Below, one piece after another: positions 7,050 to 14,109 of a stretch of 34,829 bases of DNA. A program made the translations under genes and the position numbers. The notes under the pieces are model-generated. The model searched no databases. It worked only from the letters and a program-made list of their open reading frames with translations, and was not told the origin of the DNA. The stretch covers positions 1-34,829 of IMG/VR virus record IMGVR_UViG_3300032797_000006, one strand, 5' to 3'. Positions within the stretch are counted from its first letter, which is position 1. Every line of letters starts with the position of its first letter. The DNA comes from a virus.

Positions 7050-7147
7050 TTAAACAATTATAATATTTTCGTTATTTATAATGCTTGTAATAGTTTATGA
7101 TTATGATAATATATTTTTAGTTTTTAAATATATTGAAAGGATCAAAT
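7050..7147 (+). other. AT-rich intergenic region
   Basis: About 98 nt that are almost pure A/T, containing TATAAT (7077-7082) without a convincing -35 at proper spacing. It may hold a weak promoter for the small genes that follow, or only spacer. No hairpin with a T-tract is seen. Confidence 0.4.
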
Positions 7148-7267
7148 ATGGAAGAATGCAAATGTTTAAAATGTAATCATAAATGGTTGCCAAGAGTTAA
7201 ACAACCTATTCAATGCCCAAAATGTAAAAGTCAAAAATGGAATGTTGCTAAAATTAATAAAAAATAG
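7148..7267 (+). CDS. Mini zinc-ribbon protein (39 aa)
   Basis: The product has CKCLKC near the N-terminus and CPKC at residues 23-26, separated by a basic linker: a minimal zinc ribbon. A ribosome binding site (GAAAGGA) precedes the ATG at correct spacing. Similar stand-alone ribbons are common among phage early proteins; possible roles include binding nucleic acid or host polymerase, but nothing specific can be claimed. Confidence 0.65.
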   Translation: MEECKCLKCNHKWLPRVKQPIQCPKCKSQKWNVAKINKK

Positions 7268-7275
7268 GTTAAATT

Positions 7276-7488
7276 ATGTGCATTGAGCAAATAACAATTG
7301 GCAATCACGAATTATCTGTGCAATTTAGTATTGACACACTTATACCAGAGGGGCGTCAGTTTTATGATATTGACAAAGTAAGTATCATCCATGGCAATCA
7401 GGAAAGGATATTAAATCTGGGTCGCGGTCAGATATATTGCATTTCTGATTGCTTGAAAAAACAGATGCGGCTAAAGGAGCGGTTATGA
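7276..7488 (+). CDS. Hypothetical protein (70 aa)
   Basis: I do not recognise it. It starts 8 nt after the zinc-ribbon stop with a weak ribosome binding site (AGGTTAA). The predicted fold is beta-rich, with 'ISDCLKKQMRLKERL' as a C-terminal helix. The stop overlaps the next ATG (ATGA), supporting expression as part of a coupled string of small genes. Confidence 0.5.
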   Translation: MCIEQITIGNHELSVQFSIDTLIPEGRQFYDIDKVSIIHGNQERILNLGRGQIYCISDCLKKQMRLKERL

Positions 7489-7697
7489 AAAAACTTGATG
7501 TTTATTATTTGGATAAAGTTGCTAAAACACTGGAATTTTCATTATTCAACAACAGATTTAGAATAGGAATATGGAACACTTTTCCGCTATTTAATCCTTT
7601 CTGTTTCAGAAATACACATCCAAAGTTCAAAGGATGGCAGATTGATTTTTTATGGTTTTCATTAGCAGCAAAAGCAAAAGAGAGGGAGCCAGTATGA
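7485..7697 (+). CDS. Hypothetical aromatic-rich protein (70 aa)
   Basis: ATG 7485 overlaps the previous stop and has AAGGAG 7 nt upstream, so it is preferred over an in-frame alternative at 7449. The product is rich in Phe and Trp (IGIWNTFPLFNPFCF, WQIDFLWFSLAAKAKE) and basic; it may associate with membranes peripherally but has no clear TM helix. Function unknown. Confidence 0.5.
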   Translation: MKKLDVYYLDKVAKTLEFSLFNNRFRIGIWNTFPLFNPFCFRNTHPKFKGWQIDFLWFSLAAKAKEREPV

Positions 7698-8041
7698 GCG
7701 AAGCAACGAAGAGGGCAGAAGAGTGGATGAAGGACTTTTCGAAAACAAACAATAGTGAGGCGTTTGACGCCATTACAGCACTTCTTGCCGAGAATGCCGC
7801 CCAAGCCGCCACGATTGAGAAGTACAAAAAAGGACTTGATGCCGTGGCATCGCCAATAAATAACTCCGAAGGTGTAACGGGGTTGCATTTGAATGGAGAT
7901 ATAGCCCCATGGTGCGATTTACAGTCAGGTGGATATTTTGAATACTGGTTGATGGATTTTGATGATGCTATCGCCGCCGATGCGCCTGTTGTTGGCTTGG
8001 TTCTTTACAGGGCTACGAATACGGTTGTATTGCATTTCTAA
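7694..8041 (+). CDS. Hypothetical protein (115 aa)
   Basis: ATG 7694 overlaps the preceding stop (ATGA) and follows GAGGGAG; the frame is open further upstream but without a better ribosome binding site. The first 60 residues are helical and acidic ('AITALLAENAAQAATIEKYKKGLDAV'; quoted part: ALLAENAAQAATIEKYKKG), resembling the short coiled-coil modules in phage Ead/Ea-type early proteins. The second half is beta-like with several Trp and Asp residues. No assigned function. Confidence 0.55.
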   Translation: MSEATKRAEEWMKDFSKTNNSEAFDAITALLAENAAQAATIEKYKKGLDAVASPINNSEGVTGLHLNGDIAPWCDLQSGGYFEYWLMDFDDAIAADAPVVGLVLYRATNTVVLHF

Positions 8042-8072
8042 TGTATTGGGCAGTTAAATAAGGAGGCAGACC

Positions 8073-8315
8073 ATGAGCAGGGTTAAAGGATATGGAAGAG
8101 CTACACAGATTAGTCCACGTAGAATATTTGATTATGATGTCTATGTTGAGGAAATACCGGAAGACCATACCGTAATATCTAAAGCCGACCTTCTTGTGCT
8201 GGCTGATGCAGTGCTGGAAGTGCATATATATAACTTTCAAAGACCAACAGGAACATTGAAACAGTGTGACTGCCCCGCCTGTCAAATTGCCAGAAAATAC
8301 AAAGGAGCCGCATAA
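8073..8315 (+). CDS. Hypothetical protein with C-terminal CxCxxC motif (80 aa)
   Basis: A strong ribosome binding site (AAGGAGG) lies 6 nt from the ATG. The C-terminus carries 'CDCPACQIARKY', a compact Cys cluster that could complete a zinc site or mediate dimerisation. The centre is helical (LLVLADAVLEVHIY). I do not recognise the family. Confidence 0.6.
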   Translation: MSRVKGYGRATQISPRRIFDYDVYVEEIPEDHTVISKADLLVLADAVLEVHIYNFQRPTGTLKQCDCPACQIARKYKGAA

Positions 8316-8316
8316 A

Positions 8317-8478
8317 ATGAACTTTGAACAATGGTATGAAACATATGAATGTGATGGTGGTGAATTAATGCTATATAATACGATTGATTTACAAGCGGCT
8401 TACAATGCTGGTTTAGATCGAGCTATAGAAATAGCTAAAAAGTTGATAATAGAGAATGGTTTAAAAATCAAAGTTTGA
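8317..8478 (+). CDS. Hypothetical protein (53 aa)
   Basis: ATG 8317 follows AAAGGAG by about 11 nt and begins 1 nt after the previous stop. The sequence has the pattern of many tiny phage proteins, with an aromatic N-terminus (MNFEQWYETYE) and an Ala-rich amphipathic helix (LQAAYNAGLDRAIEIAKK). No function is proposed. Confidence 0.5.
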   Translation: MNFEQWYETYECDGGELMLYNTIDLQAAYNAGLDRAIEIAKKLIIENGLKIKV

Positions 8479-8524
8479 TGAGTAATGCTATTGTTGAAAA
8501 TATTAAAAATAATAAGGAAACATT

Positions 8525-8593
8525 ATGAAACCATGTTACGGCAATCAATGCCAAAATTGTTCAGATATTGATATGTGTGAAGAACAAAAATAA
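8525..8593 (+). CDS. Possible Cys-rich micropeptide (22 aa)
   Basis: A 22-codon frame with AAGGAA upstream encodes a peptide with four cysteines (C4, C9, C12, C18) in 'CYGNQCQNCSDIDMC'. The regular spacing and ribosome binding site suggest a real zinc-binding micropeptide, but a frame this short could arise by chance. Confidence 0.3.
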   Translation: MKPCYGNQCQNCSDIDMCEEQK

Positions 8594-8671
8594 GCATAAA
8601 TAATGCCAAGATTTGTCAAGAAAATAAAACTCAATAATATCAACAATGAGACCATTGTAAGAAAAATAATA

Positions 8672-8701
8672 TTGACAACAACAACAAATTAGCGATTTAA
8701 T
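8672..8701 (+). promoter_or_regulatory. Putative sigma70 promoter for the packaging/head operon
   Basis: A perfect -35 TTGACA (8672-8677), an 18-nt spacer and TTTAAT (8696-8701; 5 of 6 consensus). It lies at the boundary between the early small genes and the terminase genes, where a late or structural promoter would be expected. Confidence 0.6.
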
Positions 8702-8721
8702 GAACTAGAAGCAAAGCGACC

Positions 8722-8741
8722 CCCCGCACTTATAAGCGGGG
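8722..8741 (+). terminator. GC-rich hairpin in the terminase leader
   Basis: CCCCGC (8722-8727) pairs with GCGGGG (8736-8741) around an 8-nt loop and is followed by CTTTACT, a weak U-tract. It lies only about 20 nt after the -10 element and about 30 nt before the terS start. In this position it would sit in the 5' end of the structural transcript, as a weak attenuator or an RNA-stabilising stem, instead of separating two operons. Confidence 0.5.
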
Positions 8742-8773
8742 CTTTACTCTCTAACACAACAGAAGGCGTTACC

Positions 8774-9280
8774 ATGGCAAAGCCAGCTAAAACCCCCACA
8801 AACAAATCACAATCTGCCACTGACGAAGAAACACAAGAACAATACAGACAGCGGATAATGGATATAGTATGTGGTTGCATGGCAGAAGGACAGTCATTAA
8901 GGCGCATATGTAAAAGCGTTGAGGGAATACCGAGTCACAGCACAATCATTGGATGGTGTAACGATAGCGAGGAATTAGCTGACCAATACACACGCGCGCG
9001 AAAGCTGATGACTGATTACAGATTTGACGAATATCAGGACGCCGCTGGCGAAATAGTTAAGAAATACATTGCTGATGGTTGGGAACCTAAAGACGCTATA
9101 GCTATAGCACGCCTTGAATGCGATAACATGAAATGGGCATTATCGAAGTTGAACGCTAAGAAGTACGGCGAAAAGATCACTCAGGAAGTCGTGGGAGATA
9201 ATGGTGGCCCTGTCCAGTTCAAAAATGTGGTTGACCTCACCGATGAACAACTGCTTGCTATGATCGCCGCTGGCAAATGA
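8774..9280 (+). CDS. terS: Terminase small subunit
   Basis: This 168-aa protein would recognise phage DNA and load the large terminase for packaging. An N-terminal helix-turn-helix region ('SLRRICKSVEGIPSHSTIIGWC'; quoted part: SLRRICKSVEGIPSHSTI, residues about 43-65) would bind the pac or cos site. A helical oligomerisation region (about 80-130) and a C-terminal tail ('VDLTDEQLLAMIAAG') that typically contacts the large subunit follow. Position directly before terL with a 4-nt overlap supports the call. The first 30 residues are low in complexity and charged. Confidence 0.85.
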   Translation: MAKPAKTPTNKSQSATDEETQEQYRQRIMDIVCGCMAEGQSLRRICKSVEGIPSHSTIIGWCNDSEELADQYTRARKLMTDYRFDEYQDAAGEIVKKYIADGWEPKDAIAIARLECDNMKWALSKLNAKKYGEKITQEVVGDNGGPVQFKNVVDLTDEQLLAMIAAGK

Positions 9281-11697
9281 TAAAGCAATCCGAAATTGCC
9301 GCAGAGCTATACAAGCGGCGTCAAGCCCGTAATTCACTTCAAGATTATATATCCTATTGTAACCACTCCTTTGTTCATTCAAGCTTTTCTACTGCCGTCT
9401 GTAAGGCATTGGATAAGTTTATAGCTGATTGCCTCGCTGGTATTAGGCCAGTGCTGATACTTCAAGCAGCTCCTCAGCATGGCAAGTCAGAGATGGTAAG
9501 CCGTCAATTACCAACATATTTATTAGGAAAATTTCCTGATTGGCGTATTGCCGCTGCTAGTTATTCATCTACGCTTGCGGATTCAATGTCCCTTGATGTT
9601 CGTCGCAATCTTGTATCTCCTGAACATTTAGCTTTGTTTCCCGCACCAGAAGAAAAACGCAAATATTCAATTAATCGAAATGGTGAGTTTAGCTCCCCAA
9701 ATGGCAAAGGTGGATATATAGGTGATGGTGTAGGCGGTGGTTTCACCGGAAAATCAGCAGATTGTTTATGTGCAGGTACGTTGATTGAAACAACAATAGG
9801 GCAAATTTGCATTGAAGAATTGCAATTTGCTTCATCTTCCTGTAAAGTGTTATCATATTCAAACGGGGAGATATTATATGAAAACATCGAGGCTTTCGCA
9901 GTGCGTAAGGGATGCGGGATATGGAGACTCACCACTGAAAGAGGCAGAGTTCTTGAATCTACTGGAGATCATAAAGTTTTCACAAAAAGAGGATATACCG
10001 AAGCGTCTAAACTTGCCAAAGGTGACGTATTGTTGTCCGCAGTGCGGAAAAGAAAAAACATTAAGCGCAGCGGATTACAAAAAACTAAGATCGAAATTTT
10101 GCTCTCTTTCTTGCGCAGGTGCGGCAAAAATGCAAATACGTTATTGCAAAGATTGCAAAACAGAAATTCCGCACGAAAGCTATGGGAATTATTGCATGGA
10201 TTGTTTGAAAATTCGCCGTCATTCTCCAAAATCAAGCAAAGTTTATATTCCAATTCTTGCAATTTGTCCAATGTGTCAAAACCAATTTATTTCGGTAAAT
10301 CGCAGGGGAGGAAAATATTCAATGTATTGCGGGAAGATTTGTGCGGACAGATCACACGCATTGCGGATGATGGGAAAAAACAATCCAAAATGGAAAGATG
10401 GGGCTACTCCGCTTCGGCAACAGCCCCATTCTGCAAAAGATTACAGAACAGTAAGGCCAGGAGTTTTACTTCGGGATGGTTATTCTTGTGTTCTTTGCTC
10501 AAAAAAAGAAATACGTTTGGAAGTCCATCATATAAACGGGAATCCATCAGACAATGCCTCATTAAATTTAGTGACATTATGCGCACCATGTCACAACGAT
10601 GTACACCGTCAAATGGATGGAAAGTTGAAGAGGACAGAGTGGTCAAAGTTGAAAGGATTTGCGATGAAGCCCTTGTTTATGATATTCAAGTCAACAAGTC
10701 GCACAATTTTTTCGCTAACGGAATATTAGTTCATAATTGTTTTATTATTGACGACCCAATAAAAAACTCTCAGGAAGCACTCAGCCCCACTATCAAGGAA
10801 GCGCACTGGAACTGGTATCAGTCAACAAGTAAGACAAGGATGTCTGCTAATTCAGGCCAGATTATTATGGCGACTTCATGGGCAGAGGATGATTTGTCAG
10901 CTAGGATTATGAATTTGCACCGTGGCGATTCAAGGCTAACTGTTTTAAAGTTTCCAGCTATTAATTCACCTGATGAAGCTGGTTACAATCCTGATTTGCC
11001 ATTGGGCGCACTTGTACCTGAATTGCATCCCATTGAACAACTACTTGAATTTAAAGCCGAGCTAAGTGATTATTGGTGGGCGGCAATGTATCAGCAAACA
11101 CCTAAATCTCTTGGCGGTAATATATTTAAAGAATCAAGCATTAATTATTATTTGCCTAAAGATTTACCTGCCAAATTTGATAAAATGATTATTTCATGGG
11201 ACTGCACATTCAAAGACACAGACGGAACGGACTTTGTAGTTGGTCAAGCATGGGGTAAAAAAGGCGCAAATTGTTATCTGCTTGACCAAATTAGAAAAAG
11301 ATTATCATTTACAGATACAGTGTTGAATGTCATACTATTGCGCGACAGATGGAAAGCTACACGCGAAATCTTGATAGAAGATAAAGCAAACGGCCCCGCT
11401 GTTATTGATGTACTTAAAAACCGTGTATCCGGAATTATACCAATAGAACCAGATGGATCTAAAATTGCAAGAGCACATGCTGTTACTTCATTCTGGGAGG
11501 CTGGTAATATTTATTTACCACATCCAGACGTTGCACCATGGATTAATGAATTTGTGTCTGAATTGACAGCATTTCCAGCCGGTGCACATGATGATCAGGT
11601 GGACGCTATGACGCAAGCATTAAGGCGTTTGTATCCATCATTTTCAGGACTTAATATATCACAGGCGGCAATTAACAAGATGTTATGTAGGGGGTAA
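9277..11697 (+). CDS. terL: Terminase large subunit precursor containing an intein
   Basis: The 806-aa precursor is a packaging ATPase-nuclease interrupted by a 325-aa intein (residues 163-487). The Walker A-like 'APQHGKS' is at 65-71. The intein sits after 'GFTGKSAD' and before 'CFIIDDPIKN', so splicing would restore the Walker B strand (IIDD, D492/D493 of the precursor). The nuclease domain follows: 'ISWDCTFKDTDGTDF' (D642), 'ILIEDKANGP' and 'GAHDDQVDA' (H771-D773). Excision leaves a mature protein of about 481 aa, the normal size for this family. The frame is open throughout, including the stretch where another gene is encoded in a different frame. It overlaps terS by 4 nt and ends 1 nt before the portal start. 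Confidence 0.95.
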   Translation: MIKQSEIAAELYKRRQARNSLQDYISYCNHSFVHSSFSTAVCKALDKFIADCLAGIRPVLILQAAPQHGKSEMVSRQLPTYLLGKFPDWRIAAASYSSTLADSMSLDVRRNLVSPEHLALFPAPEEKRKYSINRNGEFSSPNGKGGYIGDGVGGGFTGKSADCLCAGTLIETTIGQICIEELQFASSSCKVLSYSNGEILYENIEAFAVRKGCGIWRLTTERGRVLESTGDHKVFTKRGYTEASKLAKGDVLLSAVRKRKNIKRSGLQKTKIEILLSFLRRCGKNANTLLQRLQNRNSARKLWELLHGLFENSPSFSKIKQSLYSNSCNLSNVSKPIYFGKSQGRKIFNVLREDLCGQITRIADDGKKQSKMERWGYSASATAPFCKRLQNSKARSFTSGWLFLCSLLKKRNTFGSPSYKRESIRQCLIKFSDIMRTMSQRCTPSNGWKVEEDRVVKVERICDEALVYDIQVNKSHNFFANGILVHNCFIIDDPIKNSQEALSPTIKEAHWNWYQSTSKTRMSANSGQIIMATSWAEDDLSARIMNLHRGDSRLTVLKFPAINSPDEAGYNPDLPLGALVPELHPIEQLLEFKAELSDYWWAAMYQQTPKSLGGNIFKESSINYYLPKDLPAKFDKMIISWDCTFKDTDGTDFVVGQAWGKKGANCYLLDQIRKRLSFTDTVLNVILLRDRWKATREILIEDKANGPAVIDVLKNRVSGIIPIEPDGSKIARAHAVTSFWEAGNIYLPHPDVAPWINEFVSELTAFPAGAHDDQVDAMTQALRRLYPSFSGLNISQAAINKMLCRG
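9763..10737 (+). mobile_element. Class 1-type intein in terL (325 aa), hosting an out-of-frame HNH gene
   Basis: The terL frame contains the splicing blocks. Block A is 'CLCAGTLIETTIGQICIEEL', beginning at Cys163. Block B is 'ESTGDHKVFTKRGY', with the TxxH pattern. Block F is 'VYDIQVNKSHNFFANG'. Block G is 'GILVHN', followed by Cys488 as the +1 nucleophile. The catalytic residues (C1, block-B His, penultimate His, terminal Asn, +1 Cys) are all present, so protein splicing is expected. The terL-frame sequence between blocks B and F (about 200 residues) is basic, Ser-rich and unlike any endonuclease; the same DNA in the next frame encodes an HNH endonuclease. Confidence 0.93.
9878..10729 (+). 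CDS. HNH homing endonuclease nested out of frame inside the terL intein
   Basis: This frame is +1 relative to terL and lies wholly within the intein, stopping 8 nt before the intein's end. The 283-aa product has several zinc-finger-like CxxC modules (CCPQC/CSLSC, CKDC/CMDC, CPMC/CGKIC), a 'GKNNPKWKDG' motif common in phage HNH endonucleases, and a typical HNH core: 'VLLRDGYSCVLCSKKE', 'EVHHINGNPSDN' and 'NLVTLCAPCHNDVH'. The start at ATG 9878 is chosen because GGGGAG lies 7 nt upstream; a GTG at 10022, just before the first zinc finger, is an alternative without a ribosome binding site. Its protein features are clear, while the terL frame over the same DNA looks featureless from about 10030 to 10640. 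Confidence 0.87.
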   Translation: MKTSRLSQCVRDAGYGDSPLKEAEFLNLLEIIKFSQKEDIPKRLNLPKVTYCCPQCGKEKTLSAADYKKLRSKFCSLSCAGAAKMQIRYCKDCKTEIPHESYGNYCMDCLKIRRHSPKSSKVYIPILAICPMCQNQFISVNRRGGKYSMYCGKICADRSHALRMMGKNNPKWKDGATPLRQQPHSAKDYRTVRPGVLLRDGYSCVLCSKKEIRLEVHHINGNPSDNASLNLVTLCAPCHNDVHRQMDGKLKRTEWSKLKGFAMKPLFMIFKSTSRTIFSLTEY

Positions 11698-11698
11698 G

Positions 11699-13303
11699 AT
11701 GAGCCAAAAACGATCAGTAATTAATGAGCACAAAAATGCGATAAATGAAAATATTAAGCCAATGTCCAGCGCAAATATGCGCATAGCCGCAAATAAAATG
11801 GCTGTTGACAAGAAATCCACTGCATACGCTTATGAAATAAAGCCGCCCGAATTGGTTGCAGGTATTGCCCCAAAAGATGCTAAAATTCCAGTACTTGCTA
11901 TGGATACAAATCAATATGATTATGCACAAGAATTTTCAGGACAATTCCCAGGTGGTGGATTTCCGGGGTTTCCATATCTTGCCCGACTTGCAACACGCGC
12001 TGAATATAGAGCTTTTGCCAGTGCTATTTCTACTGAATTAACTCGTAAATGGATAGAAATAGTCGGTACAAGTGATGATGCTGATGATGCTACAAAGGAA
12101 AAAATTAAGGGTATAGAAGGCGAAATGAAACGGCTGGATGTGCGTGGTGTGTTTCAAGCCGCCGCAGCACATGATTGCTTTTTTGGTAGAGGGCAGATAT
12201 TTATTTCGATCAATAATGCCGATGACAAAAAACCTTTAATACTTTCTCCAAAAACAATTAAACAAGGTAGCTTAAAAGGAATATCAGCAGTTGAAGCCAT
12301 GTGGACTACTCCATCGGCTTACAATGCCATTAATCCCGCCGCTATTGATTTCTACAAGCCTTCCAGTTGGTTTATGCTAGGTCAAGAAGTTCATGCAAGT
12401 CGATTATTAACCATTGTAACAAGACCATTACCTGATATGCTTAAACCAGCATTTAACTTTGCAGGTATGTCACTATCACAGCTTGCCGAGCCTTACGTTG
12501 AAAACTGGTTAAGGACAAGGCAGAGCGTATCTGATCTGATTAATAACTTTTCGATTACTGCGCTTGCAACTTCCATGGAAGGGATATTATCGGGTGACGA
12601 TGACGGCTCCGGCATTGTCGCAAGGGCTGAACTTTTTAACGCTACTCGAAGCAATAAGGGTTTGATGCTCCTGGACAAAGAGCGAGAAGAGATACAGCAG
12701 ACTAATGTACCGCTTTCCGGTTTGCATGAACTTCAATCACAATCACAGGAACACATGTGTAGTGCTAGTCGTATACCTGCCATAATCCTAACCGGTATAA
12801 GCCCAAGTGGATTAAACGCAAGTAGCGAAGGTGAAATCAGAGTATTTTACGATTGGATAAAGGCACAACAAGAAGCGTTCTGGCGTTCACCTTTAGAGTC
12901 CATAATTAAGGTAATTCAATTATCTTTGTTTGGTGAAATAGACCCTAATATTTCCTTTAAATTTGAATCACTTTATGAAATGACTGAAATAGAAGAATCC
13001 ACAATCCGGATGAATGATGCACAAGCCGCACAGATATATATTGGCAATGGCGTAATCGACCCTTCTGAAGAACGTGAAAGGTTATCTAAAGACCCGCATA
13101 GTGGATATGACAGCCTTGATATGGATGTTGAAATAGTTGCGCCTATTGATGATTTGAATGAATCAGATATTAATGGTGAACTTACAGAAGATAAAAGCAT
13201 TAGCGAAAAACAACACCGAGCAATGGCGGCAGCAGCGGCAGGGCATAGTACAATTGGCATTCCCCAATCTGTTGGCAAAGAATTTATAGAAAAAGATAAA
13301 TAA
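11699..13303 (+). CDS. Portal protein (DUF1073 family)
   Basis: This 534-aa protein would form the dodecameric portal through which DNA is packaged and to which the tail is attached. It matches the DUF1073 portal family in features such as 'FPGFPYLARLATRAEYRAFA' near residue 85, 'SSWFMLGQEVHASRLL' (about 222-237) and 'ASRIPAIILTGISPSGLNAS' (about 360-378), followed by a helical stem/crown region and an Ala-rich C-terminus. It starts 1 nt after the terL stop with GGGGG upstream and ends TAATG, coupled to the next head gene. Confidence 0.88.
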   Translation: MSQKRSVINEHKNAINENIKPMSSANMRIAANKMAVDKKSTAYAYEIKPPELVAGIAPKDAKIPVLAMDTNQYDYAQEFSGQFPGGGFPGFPYLARLATRAEYRAFASAISTELTRKWIEIVGTSDDADDATKEKIKGIEGEMKRLDVRGVFQAAAAHDCFFGRGQIFISINNADDKKPLILSPKTIKQGSLKGISAVEAMWTTPSAYNAINPAAIDFYKPSSWFMLGQEVHASRLLTIVTRPLPDMLKPAFNFAGMSLSQLAEPYVENWLRTRQSVSDLINNFSITALATSMEGILSGDDDGSGIVARAELFNATRSNKGLMLLDKEREEIQQTNVPLSGLHELQSQSQEHMCSASRIPAIILTGISPSGLNASSEGEIRVFYDWIKAQQEAFWRSPLESIIKVIQLSLFGEIDPNISFKFESLYEMTEIEESTIRMNDAQAAQIYIGNGVIDPSEERERLSKDPHSGYDSLDMDVEIVAPIDDLNESDINGELTEDKSISEKQHRAMAAAAAGHSTIGIPQSVGKEFIEKDK

Positions 13304-14097
13304 TGGCAAAGCAACCTAAAACAGCAAGGGCAGTGCATGCAAACCGTGGGATTGAAAGCAAATACAAAAAGGCTTTACAAGTTGCTATTGAGAATATGGC
13401 AAATTCATTTGAATATTGGATATCCGCTGAATACAAAAAGAATCCGCCGAAAGTAGCCAAGTTGGTTGATATTGCCCAAGACGCATTACCTTCAAAATCA
13501 ATTCAGAAAGTTATGTCTGCACTTGGCAAAAGATGGATTGATAAATTTGAAGATTTTGCAAAAGCAATGGCAACTAAATATGTCAGCAAAATGTATAAAT
13601 TTAGCGCCACAGAGTTTAATCAATCTTTAAAAGAAGCTGGATGGGCTGTTGAGTTTAAAATGACTCCAGCTATGAAGGATGCGCTTGAATCATCTATAGC
13701 TGAAAACATAGCATTAATTAAATCTATACCTGAACAATATTTGAATCAAGTAGAAGGTGCGGTATTGCGATCTTATTCTACTGGTCGTGATTTGCAAGCT
13801 ATGGTTCAGGATATTCAGGCTATTTATCCAGTTACTAAACGCAGAGCCGCATTGATAGCTAGAGATCAATCAAATAAAGCTAATGCAATAGTTAATCGAA
13901 TAAGTCAGCTTGAATTAGGCATAACAGAAGCTATATGGATGCACAGTCATGCTGGTAAAGTGCCAAGACAATCGCATGTTGCCGCAAATGGCAAGAAATA
14001 TAAAATAGCTGAGGGTTGTTTGATTGATGGGAAGCATATACAGCCAGGGGAAGAAATAAACTGTAGATGCACATCAAGGCCTATACTTCCAATATAA
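13303..14097 (+). CDS. Minor head protein (Mu gpF / SPP1 gp7 family)
   Basis: This 264-aa protein carries the head-morphogenesis domain in its C-terminal half: 'RRAALIARDQSNKANAIVNR' (about 185-205), then 'AIWMHSHAGKVPRQSHVAANG' (in part: WMHSHAGKVPRQSHVAANG) and 'PGEEINCRCTSRPILP', with the conserved His, Cys and Arg residues of that family. Such proteins enter the procapsid with the portal and affect DNA ejection. It overlaps the portal stop by 1 nt and is followed by an unknown structural protein. Confidence 0.88.
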   Translation: MAKQPKTARAVHANRGIESKYKKALQVAIENMANSFEYWISAEYKKNPPKVAKLVDIAQDALPSKSIQKVMSALGKRWIDKFEDFAKAMATKYVSKMYKFSATEFNQSLKEAGWAVEFKMTPAMKDALESSIAENIALIKSIPEQYLNQVEGAVLRSYSTGRDLQAMVQDIQAIYPVTKRRAALIARDQSNKANAIVNRISQLELGITEAIWMHSHAGKVPRQSHVAANGKKYKIAEGCLIDGKHIQPGEEINCRCTSRPILPI

Positions 14098-14109
14098 TGA
14101 GGTGATTTT

